From: Phaeovulum vinaykumarii
Lineage (GTDB): Bacteria; Pseudomonadota; Alphaproteobacteria; Rhodobacterales; Rhodobacteraceae
Direction of reading: 5' to 3'
Length of the DNA: 64,000 nt
Assembly: GCF_900156695.1 (NCBI RefSeq)
Contig: NZ_FTOM01000007.1
Coordinates: forward strand, 62,001 to 126,000
Each line of letters starts with the position of its first letter. Position 1 is the stretch's first letter. The notes beneath the pieces are model-generated. The model had not been told where the DNA came from and did not search any database. It was given only the letters and a program-made list of their open reading frames with translations. Both the position numbers and the translations under genes were made by a program. Below, one piece after another: positions 1 through 9,450 of the stretch.

Positions 1-430
1 GATCGGCAAACCCCGACCGGCGCAGCACCTCGATATGGATGAACACATCCTCGGCGCGGCCAAAGACATTGGCAAAGCCGAAGCCCTTGATCTTGTCGAA
101 CCACTTGACGCGGGCCGGCTCGAGGGGCAGCGCCGCGATCTCGGCGGGATCGGCCTCGCCCAGGTCTTCGATCGGCGCGACCGACTCGCCCGTGGGGGGC
201 GTGATGTCATGCACCTGCACCGCCTGAACCCCGCGCGGCGTCGATTGCACCGACACCTTGATCCCGGCGCCATCGGCCACCGAGCTTTGCCCGAAATTGC
301 GCAGCACATTGGCGTGAAGAAGGATGTCCGGCCCGTCGGCTTCATCGAGAATGAACCCGAACCCCTTGACCGGATCGAACCATTTCACGCGCCCCGTTAT
401 CGTTCGGAGATCCTCGTGCGTTTCCGTCAT
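1..430 (-). CDS. Double cold-shock-domain protein (C-terminus cut by window edge)
   Basis: Nucleic-acid-binding protein of the cold-shock family, expected to act as an RNA chaperone or transcription antiterminator in the cytoplasm. The 143 residues present contain two cold-shock domains joined by an acidic, Pro/Ala-rich linker of about 30 residues. The first has KWFDPVKGFGFI (RNP1) near residue 16 and DILLH (RNP2) near 35. The second has KWFDKIKGFGFA near 108 and DVFIH near 127. Two-domain cold-shock proteins of about 170-180 residues are usual in Rhodobacterales, so only the last few tens of residues should be missing. The start ATG is preceded by a GAAGGT-like ribosome site. The gene lies downstream of pdxH on the same strand but is separated by about 110 bases, so it probably has its own promoter. 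Identity is seen in the sequence; the regulatory role is inferred from the family. Confidence 0.93.
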   Translation of the reverse strand, partial: MTETHEDLRTITGRVKWFDPVKGFGFILDEADGPDILLHANVLRNFGQSSVADGAGIKVSVQSTPRGVQAVQVHDITPPTGESVAPIEDLGEADPAEIAALPLEPARVKWFDKIKGFGFANVFGRAEDVFIHIEVLRRSGFAD

Positions 431-542
431 GCGTCTACCTTCACCCCTGCTCGACAGGTCAGGAGCACTCTCACAAATCCGTGGGCCGATTCAAGGCAAA
501 AAGTAAGGATTTCCCTACCCTGCAATTGGCGAAGCGCGAAAT

Positions 543-1148
543 TCAGGGGCAAAGACGCCGGATGGTCCAACTTGCCGCAACATCTGGTCGGCGCCACTGG
601 AAGCGGTCATGCAACCGGAAATTGCCATCCGCCCAGAATTCGATCTCAAGAGGGGTGAGCCTGATTCCGCCCCAGAACGGCGGGCGCGGCGGGTTGGTGC
701 CGTGGATCAGCCCCTGGCGGGCGACCTCGGCCATCAGTTCCCCGCGCGACCCCAGCGGTTCGCTCTGGCGCGACGACCAGGCCCCGATCCGGCTCTTGAG
801 CGAGCGCGAGGCGAAATAGGCATCGGCCTGCGGGCCGTCCTCGCGGGTGGTGATCCCGCGCACCCGGATCTGCCGGCGCAGCGACTTCCAGTGCAGCACG
901 AAGGCGGCCTTGCCGGCGGTCTCGATCTCGCGGGCCTTGGTCGACCCGTAGTTGGTGTAGAAGACGAAGGCGTTGTCCTCGATCTCCTTGAGCAGCACCA
1001 TCCGCACATTGGGAAGCCCCGTGTCGTCGACCGTGGCCAGCGCGATCGCGTTGGGGTCGTTCATCTCGCGCGGCTCGGCCTCGGCCAGCCAGCCCCGTGC
1101 AATCGCAAACGGGTCGTCGCCCGCGAAGATCCCGCCTCTGTCGCTCAT
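543..1148 (-). CDS. pdxH: Pyridoxamine 5'-phosphate oxidase
   Basis: FMN-dependent enzyme that oxidises pyridoxine or pyridoxamine 5'-phosphate to pyridoxal 5'-phosphate, the last step of PLP synthesis and salvage, in the cytoplasm. The 201-residue product has the normal family length. FMN- and substrate-binding segments are visible: VRMVLLKE near residue 45, [13 protein letters not shown] near 60, [16 protein letters not shown] near 80, [10 protein letters not shown] near 130 and the C-terminal LHDRFQW followed by RRP. The open frame runs far upstream, but translation should begin at the ATG giving MSDRGGIF, because everything before it overlaps the divergent fabI region and looks like reversed coding sequence. 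It is divergent from fabI with about 165 bases between the two starts. PLP supply would serve kynU and other PLP enzymes, but no direct link is seen. Confidence 0.95.
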   Translation of the reverse strand: MSDRGGIFAGDDPFAIARGWLAEAEPREMNDPNAIALATVDDTGLPNVRMVLLKEIEDNAFVFYTNYGSTKAREIETAGKAAFVLHWKSLRRQIRVRGITTREDGPQADAYFASRSLKSRIGAWSSRQSEPLGSRGELMAEVARQGLIHGTNPPRPPFWGGIRLTPLEIEFWADGNFRLHDRFQWRRPDVAASWTIRRLCP

Positions 1149-1250
1149 ATCCGGACCTTTCCATGTTGGCCGGACCCGCGCCCCGCGGGGCCCGCCCTGC
1201 CCTGCGCCCTGCCGCACACGCAACCGTGCCCGGCGCGCTGTCGGGGCGCC

Positions 1251-1279
1251 TTGATGCCCCCCCCGCTTTCGCCTAAAGG
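1251..1279 (+). promoter_or_regulatory. Candidate sigma70 promoter of fabI
   Basis: A TTGATG hexamer and TAAAGG are separated by exactly 17 bases and lie about 35 bases before the fabI ATG, leaving a short leader that still contains the GGGAG ribosome site. The -10 hexamer is a weak match and lacks T at its last position. Assigned by eye only. Confidence 0.35.
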
Positions 1280-1313
1280 GTTCGCACCCGTCACGCAAGC
1301 GCAGGGAGAGCGG

Positions 1314-2138
<825 letters not shown>

Positions 2139-2153
2139 GGAAAGGATCGCGCC

Positions 2154-2657
2154 ATGAGCGAGCGGCTTCCCCACGAAAAGGGCTTTCACGTCAGCTGGGA
2201 CCAGTTGCACCGCGACGCGCGCGCGCTGTCGTGGCGGCTGGACGGCCGCGGCCCCGAGGATGGCGCCTGGCGTGCCATCGTCGCCATCACCCGCGGCGGT
2301 CTGGTGCCGGCCATGATCCTGGCGCGCGAACTGGACATTCGCGTGATCGACACGATCTCGGTCAAGTCCTACAACCATCAGGAACAACGCGAAGCCCAGG
2401 TCACCAAGGGGCCGCAGGCCGCGCTGATGGGCGACGGCGAGGGCATTCTGGTCGTCGATGATCTGGTCGACACCGGCAAGACGCTGGAACTGGTGCGCAA
2501 GCTCTACCCCAAGGCGCATTTCGCCACCGTCTATGCCAAGCCCAAGGGCCGGCCGCTGGTCGACACCTATATCACCGAGGTCAGCCAGGATACCTGGATC
2601 TTCTTCCCCTGGGACATGGCGCTGCAATACGTCCAGCCCTATCGCGGCGCGGATTGA
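2154..2657 (+). CDS. gpt: Xanthine (guanine) phosphoribosyltransferase
   Basis: Purine salvage enzyme that transfers phosphoribose from PRPP to xanthine or guanine to make XMP or GMP; in enterobacteria the homologue is peripherally associated with the inner membrane. The 167-residue protein is of normal length. It has ITRGGLVPA (residues 45-53) for pyrophosphate binding and the PRPP motif [13 protein letters not shown] (98-110). DTWIFFPWD near the C-terminus is the region that binds the purine base. A GAGGAAAGG ribosome site precedes the ATG. It lies 15 bases downstream of fabI, an association that is probably positional only. Followed by a hairpin that could end the transcript. Confidence 0.92.
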   Translation: MSERLPHEKGFHVSWDQLHRDARALSWRLDGRGPEDGAWRAIVAITRGGLVPAMILARELDIRVIDTISVKSYNHQEQREAQVTKGPQAALMGDGEGILVVDDLVDTGKTLELVRKLYPKAHFATVYAKPKGRPLVDTYITEVSQDTWIFFPWDMALQYVQPYRGAD

Positions 2658-2698
2658 GTCGCGCGCCGGTCGCGGGATCGGATCCGGGACACGGATCA

Positions 2699-2722
2699 GG
2701 GGGGGCCACGGCCTCCCCCTTT
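2699..2722 (+). terminator. Possible terminator after gpt
   Basis: A run of seven G residues plus C pairs with GCCTCCCC (eight pairs including one G-T wobble, four-base loop) and is followed by TTT. The position 40 bases after the gpt stop fits termination, but the T-run is short. Confidence 0.45.
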
Positions 2723-2878
2723 CGCGTTCGGGCTGATGCGATCCCGCATCACCCCGGCCGCGCGCTAACGACCCGCCCCATCGGGCGCCGGGCAAAGGCG
2801 TCGCGCGCGCCATGCTCGGTTAACGCGCCCCTGCCCCCGTCAGGAACCGCTTAAGGACAAATCCAGGTGGAAATTGCC

Positions 2879-2889
2879 TAAAATAAAAT
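2879..2889 (+). promoter_or_regulatory. AT-rich -10-like element before unknown gene
   Basis: Two overlapping TAAAAT hexamers, close to TATAAT, form a rare AT-rich patch in this GC-rich DNA. If used, transcription would begin near 2895, which favours the downstream ATG at 2927 over the ATG at 2897 as the translation start. No convincing -35 hexamer was found. Confidence 0.3.
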
Positions 2890-2926
2890 ACGCGCGATGA
2901 TTGTATCGAAACGGGAGGGTTTCCAG

Positions 2927-3556
2927 ATGAAACACGCCGACGGTATCGCTGCGCTGCGCGCCTCTGTCCCCATCCGGGCCGGGCATGGAAAGCCCGCCCA
3001 CATACGCCTGAGCGACGTTCCCGCCCCCTGGCGAAAGGATTTCCAGGCGGCTCTGGACGCGGCCGCCCCCGGTGCACAGGCGACAGCCGAAGCCCCGGCC
3101 GCCGAATGGCAGGCGTTCGTGGTCGCGTTGCTGCGTGACCTGCGGCCCCGGCGCATGGCGGCGGCGCTGCGGCTCCTGCGCCGCGGTCCCCGGCCCGACA
3201 TCCTGGCCACCGCCCCCGTGCTCGACGACTGGATCGCCGTGCGCGACCGTGACGGCATCTGCCATCTGGCCGGGCTGGCGCATGGCCTGCCGGGGCTGGA
3301 CAGCCATCATGTCGTGACCTCCACGCTGTGTGCGCTGTCGGAAGCCGACGGCTGGGCGCTGACCACGCATCGCTGGTATCGTCTGGGCACTCCCGGCACG
3401 ACGGCCGTGCTGGACCGGCTGCAAGGCGCCCCCGAAACGCCGAACCTGACGCCGGCCACGGCGCGCGATCTGGACATCTGGTTTGCCGATCTGACGGATT
3501 GGTTCGGCGGCCCCGCCCTGCACACGGACCGCGCCCCTCACACCCGCGCGAACTGA
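2927..3556 (+). CDS. Hypothetical protein, no family recognised
   Basis: A 209-residue protein I cannot assign. The start chosen is the ATG after GGGAGGG (eight bases upstream); an in-frame ATG ten codons earlier lacks a comparable site. The N-terminal third is Ala/Pro-rich and includes PAPWRKDFQAALDAAA, which reads like an alpha-helical segment. The centre, about residues 58-90, is rich in Arg and Leu (LLRDLRPRRMAAALRLLRRG). The C-terminal half contains WIAVRDRDGICHLAGLAHGL, HHVVTSTLCALSEADGWALTTHRWYRLG and WFADLTDWFG, which look like a folded soluble domain. No signal peptide, membrane segment or metal motif stands out. It is isolated between gpt and the M23 peptidase gene, with its own probable promoter. 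Base composition and codon use look like its neighbours, so recent transfer is not indicated. Confidence 0.7.
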   Translation: MKHADGIAALRASVPIRAGHGKPAHIRLSDVPAPWRKDFQAALDAAAPGAQATAEAPAAEWQAFVVALLRDLRPRRMAAALRLLRRGPRPDILATAPVLDDWIAVRDRDGICHLAGLAHGLPGLDSHHVVTSTLCALSEADGWALTTHRWYRLGTPGTTAVLDRLQGAPETPNLTPATARDLDIWFADLTDWFGGPALHTDRAPHTRAN

Positions 3557-3831
3557 TCCCGCGCGCGCACTTCCCCTCATTCCCCACCCCGGCGGCCCCG
3601 CAAGGCCGCCCCGCACCGGCAGGTTTCCGCGCATTGCGAAAGCACCTGGTGTCATGGCGCCGCAGTCGGGGGGGAAAGACATTGCATCACCGAAAGGCGA
3701 AGCGGTAAGCCTGACGCGCGCCCCCTGTGCACGCTGCGCGGGGCCGTGGCGTGTCGCGCGCGCATCCCTTGCGTCCGGGCGACGCGCAGTCCCCCCGCGG
3801 GGCCCCTGCGAAACGAACACAGGACAACCTC

Positions 3832-5142
3832 TTGCCCCGACGTATCGTCCATCGCCTGAACGCCCGTCTCGAACGCCTGCTTCCCGAACAGCGCCTGTTC
3901 CTGAAGTCGGTCGACAAGACGCGCTTCGTGCGGATGTCGCCGCTCTCGCAGCTGATGACGCTGGGGGGCTTTCTCGTGCTCTTCGGCTGGTGCGTGCTGA
4001 CGACCTCGATCCTGCTGATCGACGGGCTGTCCTCGGGCAGTGCCGACGATCAGGAGCGCCGCGCCCGCATCGCCTTCGAGACCCGGCTCGAGGATCTGGC
4101 CGGCGAACGCGACGCCCGCGCCGCCGAGGCGCTGGCCGCACAGAAGCGCTTTGCTCTGGCCATGGATCAGGTCTCGCGCATGCAATCGGCGCTTCTGGCC
4201 TCCGAGGAACGCCGGCGCGAGCTGGAAACCGGCATCAACGTGATCCAGACCACCCTGCGCCGCGCCATGACCGAACGCGATGACGCGCGCCGCGAGCTGG
4301 CCGCGCTGGCCGAGACCGGCGCCCGCGATCAGGCCAGCCAGCGCGCGCGCGGGCATGATACCGCGCTGACGCTCGATGTGCTGGCACGCACCTTGGGCGA
4401 AACCGCCGCCGAGCGCGACGCCCGCGCCCGCGAAGCCCGCGAGGCGCAGATGGCGGCCGAACGGGCCGAGCTGGAACGACGTCTTCTGGCCGAACGCCAC
4501 GACGCGATCTTCGAGACGCTCGAGGATGCCGTCTCGATCTCGATGGAGCCGCTCGACAAGATGTTCCGCCAGGCCGGGATCAACCCCAAGACGGTGCTCG
4601 AACAGGTCCGGCGCGGCTATTCGGGCTCGGGCGGGCCGCTCGTGCCCGTCACCCTCTCGACGATGGGCGATATCGACGACGGCGCGCGCCGCGCAGCCGA
4701 TATCCTGGAACGGCTGGACCGGCTGAACCTCTACCGGCTGGCCGCCGAGAAGATGCCCTTCGACATGCCGGTGCGCGCGGCCCATCGCTTCACCTCGCCC
4801 TTCGGCTACCGCTGGGGCCGCCTTCACGCCGGCATCGACCTTGCCGCGCCCGTCGGCACCCCCATCTATGTCACCGCCGACGGCGTCGTGAAATTCGCCG
4901 GGCGCCAGTCCGGCTATGGCCTCGTGATCGAGATCACCCACGCCAACGGGCTGGAAACCCGCTATGGGCACCTCAGCAGAATCCGGGTCAGCAAGGGGCA
5001 AAAAGTCTCGCGCGGTGACAGGATCGGTGATATGGGCAATACCGGACGCTCGACCGGCCCCCATCTTCACTACGAGGTGCGCGTGGGCGGAAAGCCTGTG
5101 AACCCCATGACATTCATCAAGGCAGCCAGAAATGTTTTCTAA
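3832..5142 (+). CDS. M23 family (LytM-type) murein endopeptidase with coiled coil
   Basis: Membrane-anchored peptidoglycan hydrolase or activator. An N-terminal cytoplasmic stretch of about 40 residues is followed by one membrane helix (residues 43-65, LSQLMTLGGFLVLFGWCVLTTS). A long charged Arg/Glu/Ala coiled coil follows (about 75-230), then a linker and a C-terminal M23 domain. Its zinc ligands are intact: HAGID (H332, D336), a YGHL histidine near 380 and HLH at 411-413, so it should be catalytically active. The start proposed is a TTG preceded by AGGA at good spacing; a GTG 35 codons earlier is in a poor context and would add non-conserved residues. The stop lies 11 bases inside the next gene, a bactofilin. 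That arrangement is known from cell-shape modules in which bactofilin localises an M23 peptidase. Confidence 0.88.
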   Translation: MPRRIVHRLNARLERLLPEQRLFLKSVDKTRFVRMSPLSQLMTLGGFLVLFGWCVLTTSILLIDGLSSGSADDQERRARIAFETRLEDLAGERDARAAEALAAQKRFALAMDQVSRMQSALLASEERRRELETGINVIQTTLRRAMTERDDARRELAALAETGARDQASQRARGHDTALTLDVLARTLGETAAERDARAREAREAQMAAERAELERRLLAERHDAIFETLEDAVSISMEPLDKMFRQAGINPKTVLEQVRRGYSGSGGPLVPVTLSTMGDIDDGARRAADILERLDRLNLYRLAAEKMPFDMPVRAAHRFTSPFGYRWGRLHAGIDLAAPVGTPIYVTADGVVKFAGRQSGYGLVIEITHANGLETRYGHLSRIRVSKGQKVSRGDRIGDMGNTGRSTGPHLHYEVRVGGKPVNPMTFIKAARNVF

Positions 5143-5623
5143 AAGCAGGATCAACGAACCCGGCCCGAAAGCCGACACCGAGAAGCCCAAGACCCCCGAG
5201 ACGCCCGCACCGCGCGGCGACTTCGTGCCCTCGGCGCCGCGGTCGAAGCCCGTGGCCTCGGTCCTGTCCTCGGATCTGACCGTGGTCGGCAACCTCAAGA
5301 CCACCGGCGATATCCAGGTCGAAGGCATCGTCGAGGGCGACATCCGCGCCCATCTGCTGACCGTCGGCGAAACCGCCACGATCAAGGGCGAAGTGGTCGC
5401 CGATGACGTGGTCATCAACGGCCGCATCGTGGGCCGCGTGCGCGGCCTGAAGGTGCGCCTGACCTCGACCGCGCGGGTTGAAGGCGATATCATCCACAAG
5501 ACCATCGCCATCGAGAGCGGGGCGCATTTCGAAGGCTCGGTGCAGCGCCAGGACGACCCGCTGTCGAACGGCTCGGGCACGCCCAAGCTGGCGCCGCCGG
5601 CCAAACCCGACCCGGCGGTCTGA
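5132..5623 (+). CDS. Bactofilin (polymer-forming cytoskeletal protein)
   Basis: A 163-residue bactofilin, a nucleotide-independent filament-forming protein with a right-handed beta-helix core. The core spans roughly residues 45-140, where short repeated beta rungs are visible (SVLSSDLTVVGNLKTTGDIQ, VEGIVEGDIRAHLLTVGE and so on). It is flanked by disordered tails rich in Lys, Pro and Thr; the C-terminal tail ends in KLAPPAKPDPAV. It should assemble beneath the inner membrane and scaffold local peptidoglycan synthesis or cleavage. The first codons overlap the end of the upstream M23 peptidase gene, so translational coupling is likely and the two probably act together in cell shape. A strong terminator follows the stop. 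Confidence 0.93.
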   Translation: MFSKSRINEPGPKADTEKPKTPETPAPRGDFVPSAPRSKPVASVLSSDLTVVGNLKTTGDIQVEGIVEGDIRAHLLTVGETATIKGEVVADDVVINGRIVGRVRGLKVRLTSTARVEGDIIHKTIAIESGAHFEGSVQRQDDPLSNGSGTPKLAPPAKPDPAV

Positions 5624-5663
5624 CGCCGCGGCGGGAACCGACCGCCCCATCATGACCCGATCA

Positions 5664-5695
5664 CGGCCACGCCTGCGCGCGTGGCCGTTTGTATT
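5664..5695 (+). terminator. Rho-independent terminator of the M23-bactofilin operon
   Basis: CGGCCACGC and GCGTGGCCG form a perfect nine-pair stem with a six-base loop, followed by TTTGTATTT, 41 bases after the bactofilin stop. Confidence 0.8.
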
Positions 5696-5759
5696 TCGGC
5701 TCCCGCCGCGGGGCACGCCTGCCCGCCCGGCCGTTGGCGTTTCGGCTCCCGCCGCGGGG
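5683..5759. repeat. Two imperfect direct copies of a 31-base unit
   Basis: A 31-base unit at 5683-5713 recurs at 5729-5759 with 28 identical positions; the differences are at unit positions 8, 10 and 11. Each unit runs from GGCCGTT to CCGCCGCGGGG. The first copy overlaps the 3' arm and T-run of the bactofilin terminator. The unit appears only twice here, so it looks like a local duplication. Confidence 0.8.
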
Positions 5760-5863
5760 ATCGGGGGACCGCGGTCCGGGACACGGTGCGGGCATCAGGG
5801 CCTGCGCCCGTCTTCGCGCCTGGTGTCTCGCGGATCAGCTCTGAAAGCTGCGCTCTGCGGGCG

Positions 5864-8332
5864 TCAGTTCTGGCCCCGCCCCGGCGCGCGCGGCACCAGC
5901 CGCGTGATCCCGGCCGCGGCAGCCCGCGCAAGACCCGGGTCCAGCGACATCGGCACATATTCGCCGCGCCGCCACAGCTCGGACAGGTCGTCGTAATGGC
6001 GGCTCAGCGGATGGCCCGACTGCCCCGTGGCGATAATGAAGACCGAACTGTCGGGGTCGGCGAAATCATAGACCCCGCGATAGCCCGCGGCATGGACATT
6101 GGCATAGGGCGCAGGCCCCGTCCCGTCCGTCGCGCCGCGCATCAAGGTGAAATCCCCCCCCGAGGTCGATTGCCGGATGTTGACGATCCAGCCAAGGCCG
6201 CGCACCGCGCCCAGAACGGGGTGGTCCTGGCGGGCCTCGTGCGCGTCACCCCAGCGCCAGCTTTCCACGTTGTCGCCATAGCGCGCCGACAGCTCCAGCA
6301 GCGCGTCATCCAGCGCCATCCGCGCGATCTGCGCGCAGCTCTCGCGCGGGGCCGACTGGCGGACGTCGCACCAATGCCCCGCCCCGCCCACGTTGCGGAA
6401 GACGCGCTCGACGAAGAGCGGCTCGAGCTTGGGGAATTCCTCGGCCAGCGGGCCCAGCTCGTCGCGGATCAGCCGCGATTGCAGCGCCCGCATCCAGGCC
6501 GCGAAGATCAGCGGCTCGGGCATGTGCTCGTTCATCTCGCCGTCCCAGCGCGCCATCAGCTCCAGCGCGCGCTGGCGGCGGCGTTCGGGCGTGCCCTCGG
6601 GCGCGGCCTCGCCGGTGAACCACAGATCCGCCCCCACCAGCGGCAAAAGCCCCCGCGCCGCCGGGCTGACGGCATCAAGCTGGGCGGCGATGAAGCTTTC
6701 GCGGGAATGGACCTCGCGCTGATCCATCAGCCGCAGCCACCGCTGCACGCGCTGGCTGTCGCCCCAGTCGAAGCTGACATGGTTCGGAAAGGGCGCATCG
6801 GTGGTCTTGTTGTTGGTGTTGCCCACGATCCCCGAGACCGGCGCAACCACGCGCGGGTTGCTCTCGTAGGGCTGAACGCCCGCCCAGCGGTTCGCGGGCT
6901 TCCAGCCGGGCGCGGGCATCCGGCCCAGCGTCTCGTGGGACGGGTCGCGGTCGGGCAGCGCGCCCACCAGGACCATGCCCACCTCCTCGGCATCGGCCAG
7001 CGTCAGGTTCTGCGCCGGCGCCACGAAATCGCGGCCCGCCTCCATGCCTTCGGCAACACTGCGCGCGCCCATCAGCCCGACCACCGCCGACATCGACGTG
7101 TCGGCATGCGACAGCGCCGTCCAGGCCAGCGACACGACATGGCCCGGCGGCGTGACCGCGCCCAGCCCGAAGCGGTTGCCGGGCAGCACGGGACCGTTGT
7201 CGGTCCAGCGCAGCGTCAGCGTGACCGGCTTTTCGTCCTTGATCTCGATGATCGACCGCCGGGTCCGGAATTCGGCCCAGCCGTCGGGAGTGCGGTAGCG
7301 TTGCGGGTTCTCGGGGTCCAGCTCCTCGACATAGAGATCCAGATCGTCGGCATAGGCGGCGGTGACGCCCCAGCCCAGCGCGGCATTGCGCCCGGTGATG
7401 ACGGCGGGCACGCCCGGAATGGTGCCGCCGATCACGCCGCCCGAGGCCAGTTCCAGCCGCGCCAGATACCAGATCGCGGGCGCCGACAGCGGCAGATGCG
7501 GGTCATTGGCCAGAAGCGAAGCCCCCGCCGCCGCGCGCGCGGGCGCCGCGGCAAAGGCGTTCGAGGCCGCCGCCATCCCCCGCGCGGGAAAGGGCGCCGG
7601 GTCGGCATGGGCATAGGCGCGCAGCCCCGGCGCATCGGGAAAGAGCGCGCCATAGGCCGGCGCCGACATCACCGCCGTTCCCGGCACGTCGGGCATCAGG
7701 TCGCGCGGCCAGTCGGGGTTCAGCAGCGAGAGTTGCGCGCGCAGAACCTCGGTGCCGATCTGCGTCTCGAGCTGGAGCGCCATCAGCTTCAGGATGGCCA
7801 GCGAATCCGCCGGCGTCCAATAGGCCACGGGCTGCGGGAACAGCCAGAACTCCGGCGCCCCCCGCCCGCGCGCGCCTTCGTTGACCAGCCCGATCCAGGC
7901 GTTCACGCCCTCGGCATAGGCCTTGAGCGCGGCCTGGGTGGGCGCATCCTGCACCGCCACCGAATCCGCCGCCGCGCCATAGAGATCGAGCCGGCGCATC
8001 AGCTCGTCCGAAGGCAGCGTGCGCGGCCCGAAGACCTCGGACAGCCGCCCCTGCACCGTGCGCCGCATCACCACCATCTGCCACAGCCGGTCCTGCGCAT
8101 GCGCCAGCCCCAGCGCAAAGAACACGTCGCGGTCGTTCTGCCCGAAGATATGCGGCACATCCTCGGTCGAGCGCACGATCTCGACCGGCGCGGAAATCCC
8201 CGCGACCGCATGCGTCTCGTCGTAATCGGGCAGCGAGCGGGCGGCAAAGTAATAGGCCCCGCCCGCGGTCACGATCCCCAGGATCAGGACCAGCGAGACC
8301 AGCCGTGTCAGCCATGTGATGAGCAAGAGCAT
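5864..8332 (-). CDS. Penicillin acylase family (Ntn-hydrolase) protein
   Basis: Amide hydrolase of the penicillin/cephalosporin/N-acyl-homoserine-lactone acylase superfamily, made as a precursor that cleaves itself into alpha and beta chains. The 822-residue product starts with a membrane segment or uncleaved signal (LITWLTRLVSLVLILGIVTAGGAYYF). The N-terminal catalytic chain has DVPHIFGQNDRDVFFALGLAHAQDRLWQM near residues 58-86. The likely beta-chain start is the Ser in AAASNAF near residue 255, followed by the conserved LLANDPHLPL. Conserved GWGVTAAYADDLDLYVEEL and FPNHVSFDWGDSQR segments follow. The substrate cannot be told from sequence; beta-lactams, acyl-homoserine lactones and other N-acyl amides are all handled by relatives. 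The ATG at 8332 is preferred over a GTG three codons earlier because AGG sits eight bases before it. It is divergent from the dehydrogenase gene. Confidence 0.9.
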   Translation of the reverse strand: MLLLITWLTRLVSLVLILGIVTAGGAYYFAARSLPDYDETHAVAGISAPVEIVRSTEDVPHIFGQNDRDVFFALGLAHAQDRLWQMVVMRRTVQGRLSEVFGPRTLPSDELMRRLDLYGAAADSVAVQDAPTQAALKAYAEGVNAWIGLVNEGARGRGAPEFWLFPQPVAYWTPADSLAILKLMALQLETQIGTEVLRAQLSLLNPDWPRDLMPDVPGTAVMSAPAYGALFPDAPGLRAYAHADPAPFPARGMAAASNAFAAAPARAAAGASLLANDPHLPLSAPAIWYLARLELASGGVIGGTIPGVPAVITGRNAALGWGVTAAYADDLDLYVEELDPENPQRYRTPDGWAEFRTRRSIIEIKDEKPVTLTLRWTDNGPVLPGNRFGLGAVTPPGHVVSLAWTALSHADTSMSAVVGLMGARSVAEGMEAGRDFVAPAQNLTLADAEEVGMVLVGALPDRDPSHETLGRMPAPGWKPANRWAGVQPYESNPRVVAPVSGIVGNTNNKTTDAPFPNHVSFDWGDSQRVQRWLRLMDQREVHSRESFIAAQLDAVSPAARGLLPLVGADLWFTGEAAPEGTPERRRQRALELMARWDGEMNEHMPEPLIFAAWMRALQSRLIRDELGPLAEEFPKLEPLFVERVFRNVGGAGHWCDVRQSAPRESCAQIARMALDDALLELSARYGDNVESWRWGDAHEARQDHPVLGAVRGLGWIVNIRQSTSGGDFTLMRGATDGTGPAPYANVHAAGYRGVYDFADPDSSVFIIATGQSGHPLSRHYDDLSELWRRGEYVPMSLDPGLARAAAAGITRLVPRAPGRGQN

Positions 8333-8401
8333 CGGGAGCACCTGTCAGGCGGTTACAGCCGCGCGCAAGAGGGGTTCGGACGGGTCTGCGGCGCCGCGGA
8401 C

Positions 8402-8431
8402 TTGCACGCGGAGCCTGCCTCGGTGTCTAAG
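8402..8431 (+). promoter_or_regulatory. Candidate promoter of the beta-hydroxyacid dehydrogenase gene
   Basis: TTGCAC and TCTAAG are separated by 18 bases in the divergent intergenic region, about 95 bases before the ATG. Both hexamers match consensus at four of six positions. Confidence 0.35.
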
Positions 8432-8524
8432 GCAAGGGGGGCCGGGCTTCAACGCCCCGCCGACGCCGAGGCGCGCGGACGCCAAGACCGCGCCGCAGGA
8501 AATCAAAGGGAGAGAGGGTTCGAC

Positions 8525-9397
8525 ATGGCAAGGGTGGCATTCCTGGGGCTGGGGGTGATGGGCTTTCCGATGGCGGGACATCTGGCCGCAAGCGGGCACG
8601 AGGTCACCGTCTACAACCGCACCGCGGCCAAGGCCGACGGCTGGGTGGCCACACATGGCGGCCGCGCCGCCCCCACCCCGCGCGCCGCGGCCGAAGGCGC
8701 CGATTTCGTGATGGCCTGCGTCGGCAATGACGATGATCTGCGCGCCGTCTGCCTGGGCGAGACCGGCGCCTTTGCCGGCATGCGCGCCGGCGCCGTCTTC
8801 GTCGATCACACCACCGTCTCGGCCGCGGTCACGCGCGAGCTGGCCACGACGGCCGGCGCTGCGGGGCTCGGCTATGTCGATGCGCCGGTCTCGGGCGGGC
8901 AGGCCGGGGCCGAGAACGGCCAGCTTTCGGTGATGTGCGGGGGGGCAGCGGACCATTACGCCGCCGCCGAGCCGGTGATCGCGGCCTATGCCAAGATCTG
9001 CAAGCGCATGGGCGCGGCCGGCGCCGGCCAGATGACCAAGATGTGCAACCAGATCGCCATTGCAGGCCTGGTGCAGGGGCTCTCGGAGGCGCTGCATTTC
9101 GCCGAGAAGGCGGGGCTGTCGATCTCGGAGGTGGTCGAGGTGATCTCGCAGGGGGCCGCCGGAAGCTGGCAGATGTCGAACCGCGCCGCGACGATGGAGG
9201 ACGGCCGCTTCGACTTCGGCTTTGCGGTGGACTGGATGCGCAAGGATCTGGGCATCTGCCTCGACACCGCCAACGAGACCGGCGCCAGCCTGCCCGTCAC
9301 CGCGCTGGTCGATCAGTTCTACAAGGATGTGCAGAAGATGGGCGGGGGGCGCTGGGACACCTCGAGCCTGATCGCGCGGCTGCGCAAGCTCGACTGA
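8525..9397 (+). CDS. 3-hydroxyisobutyrate dehydrogenase family NAD(P)-dependent oxidoreductase
   Basis: Beta-hydroxyacid dehydrogenase of 290 residues that oxidises a 3-hydroxy acid, or reduces the corresponding semialdehyde, with NAD(P). The Rossmann dinucleotide motif FLGLGVMG lies at residues 6-13, the substrate-binding signature DAPVSGGQAGAENG at 119-132, and the catalytic Lys172 is in GQMTKMCNQ. The C-terminal helical domain ends with the usual KDL-containing segment. NRT at 31-33 at the end of the second beta strand would accept the NADP phosphate, as in glyoxylate/succinic semialdehyde reductases, so NADPH is plausible. The true substrate (3-hydroxyisobutyrate, tartronate semialdehyde, glyoxylate and others) is not settled by sequence. 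A GGGAGAGAGGG ribosome site precedes the ATG. The gene is single, with a bidirectional terminator between it and the converging pntB. Confidence 0.9.
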   Translation: MARVAFLGLGVMGFPMAGHLAASGHEVTVYNRTAAKADGWVATHGGRAAPTPRAAAEGADFVMACVGNDDDLRAVCLGETGAFAGMRAGAVFVDHTTVSAAVTRELATTAGAAGLGYVDAPVSGGQAGAENGQLSVMCGGAADHYAAAEPVIAAYAKICKRMGAAGAGQMTKMCNQIAIAGLVQGLSEALHFAEKAGLSISEVVEVISQGAAGSWQMSNRAATMEDGRFDFGFAVDWMRKDLGICLDTANETGASLPVTALVDQFYKDVQKMGGGRWDTSSLIARLRKLD

Positions 9398-9450
9398 GCC
9401 GCGCGCCGCCCCCGCCACGGCGCAGACAGGGACACGGCGCAGACATGAAA

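Noticed and set aside
5681-9397. Very long plus-strand open frame of over 1200 codons
   Set aside because: Most of it lies opposite the penicillin acylase gene and has the Arg/His/Pro-rich composition of a reversed GC-rich gene. Only its last 290 codons, from the ATG at 8525, are a real gene.
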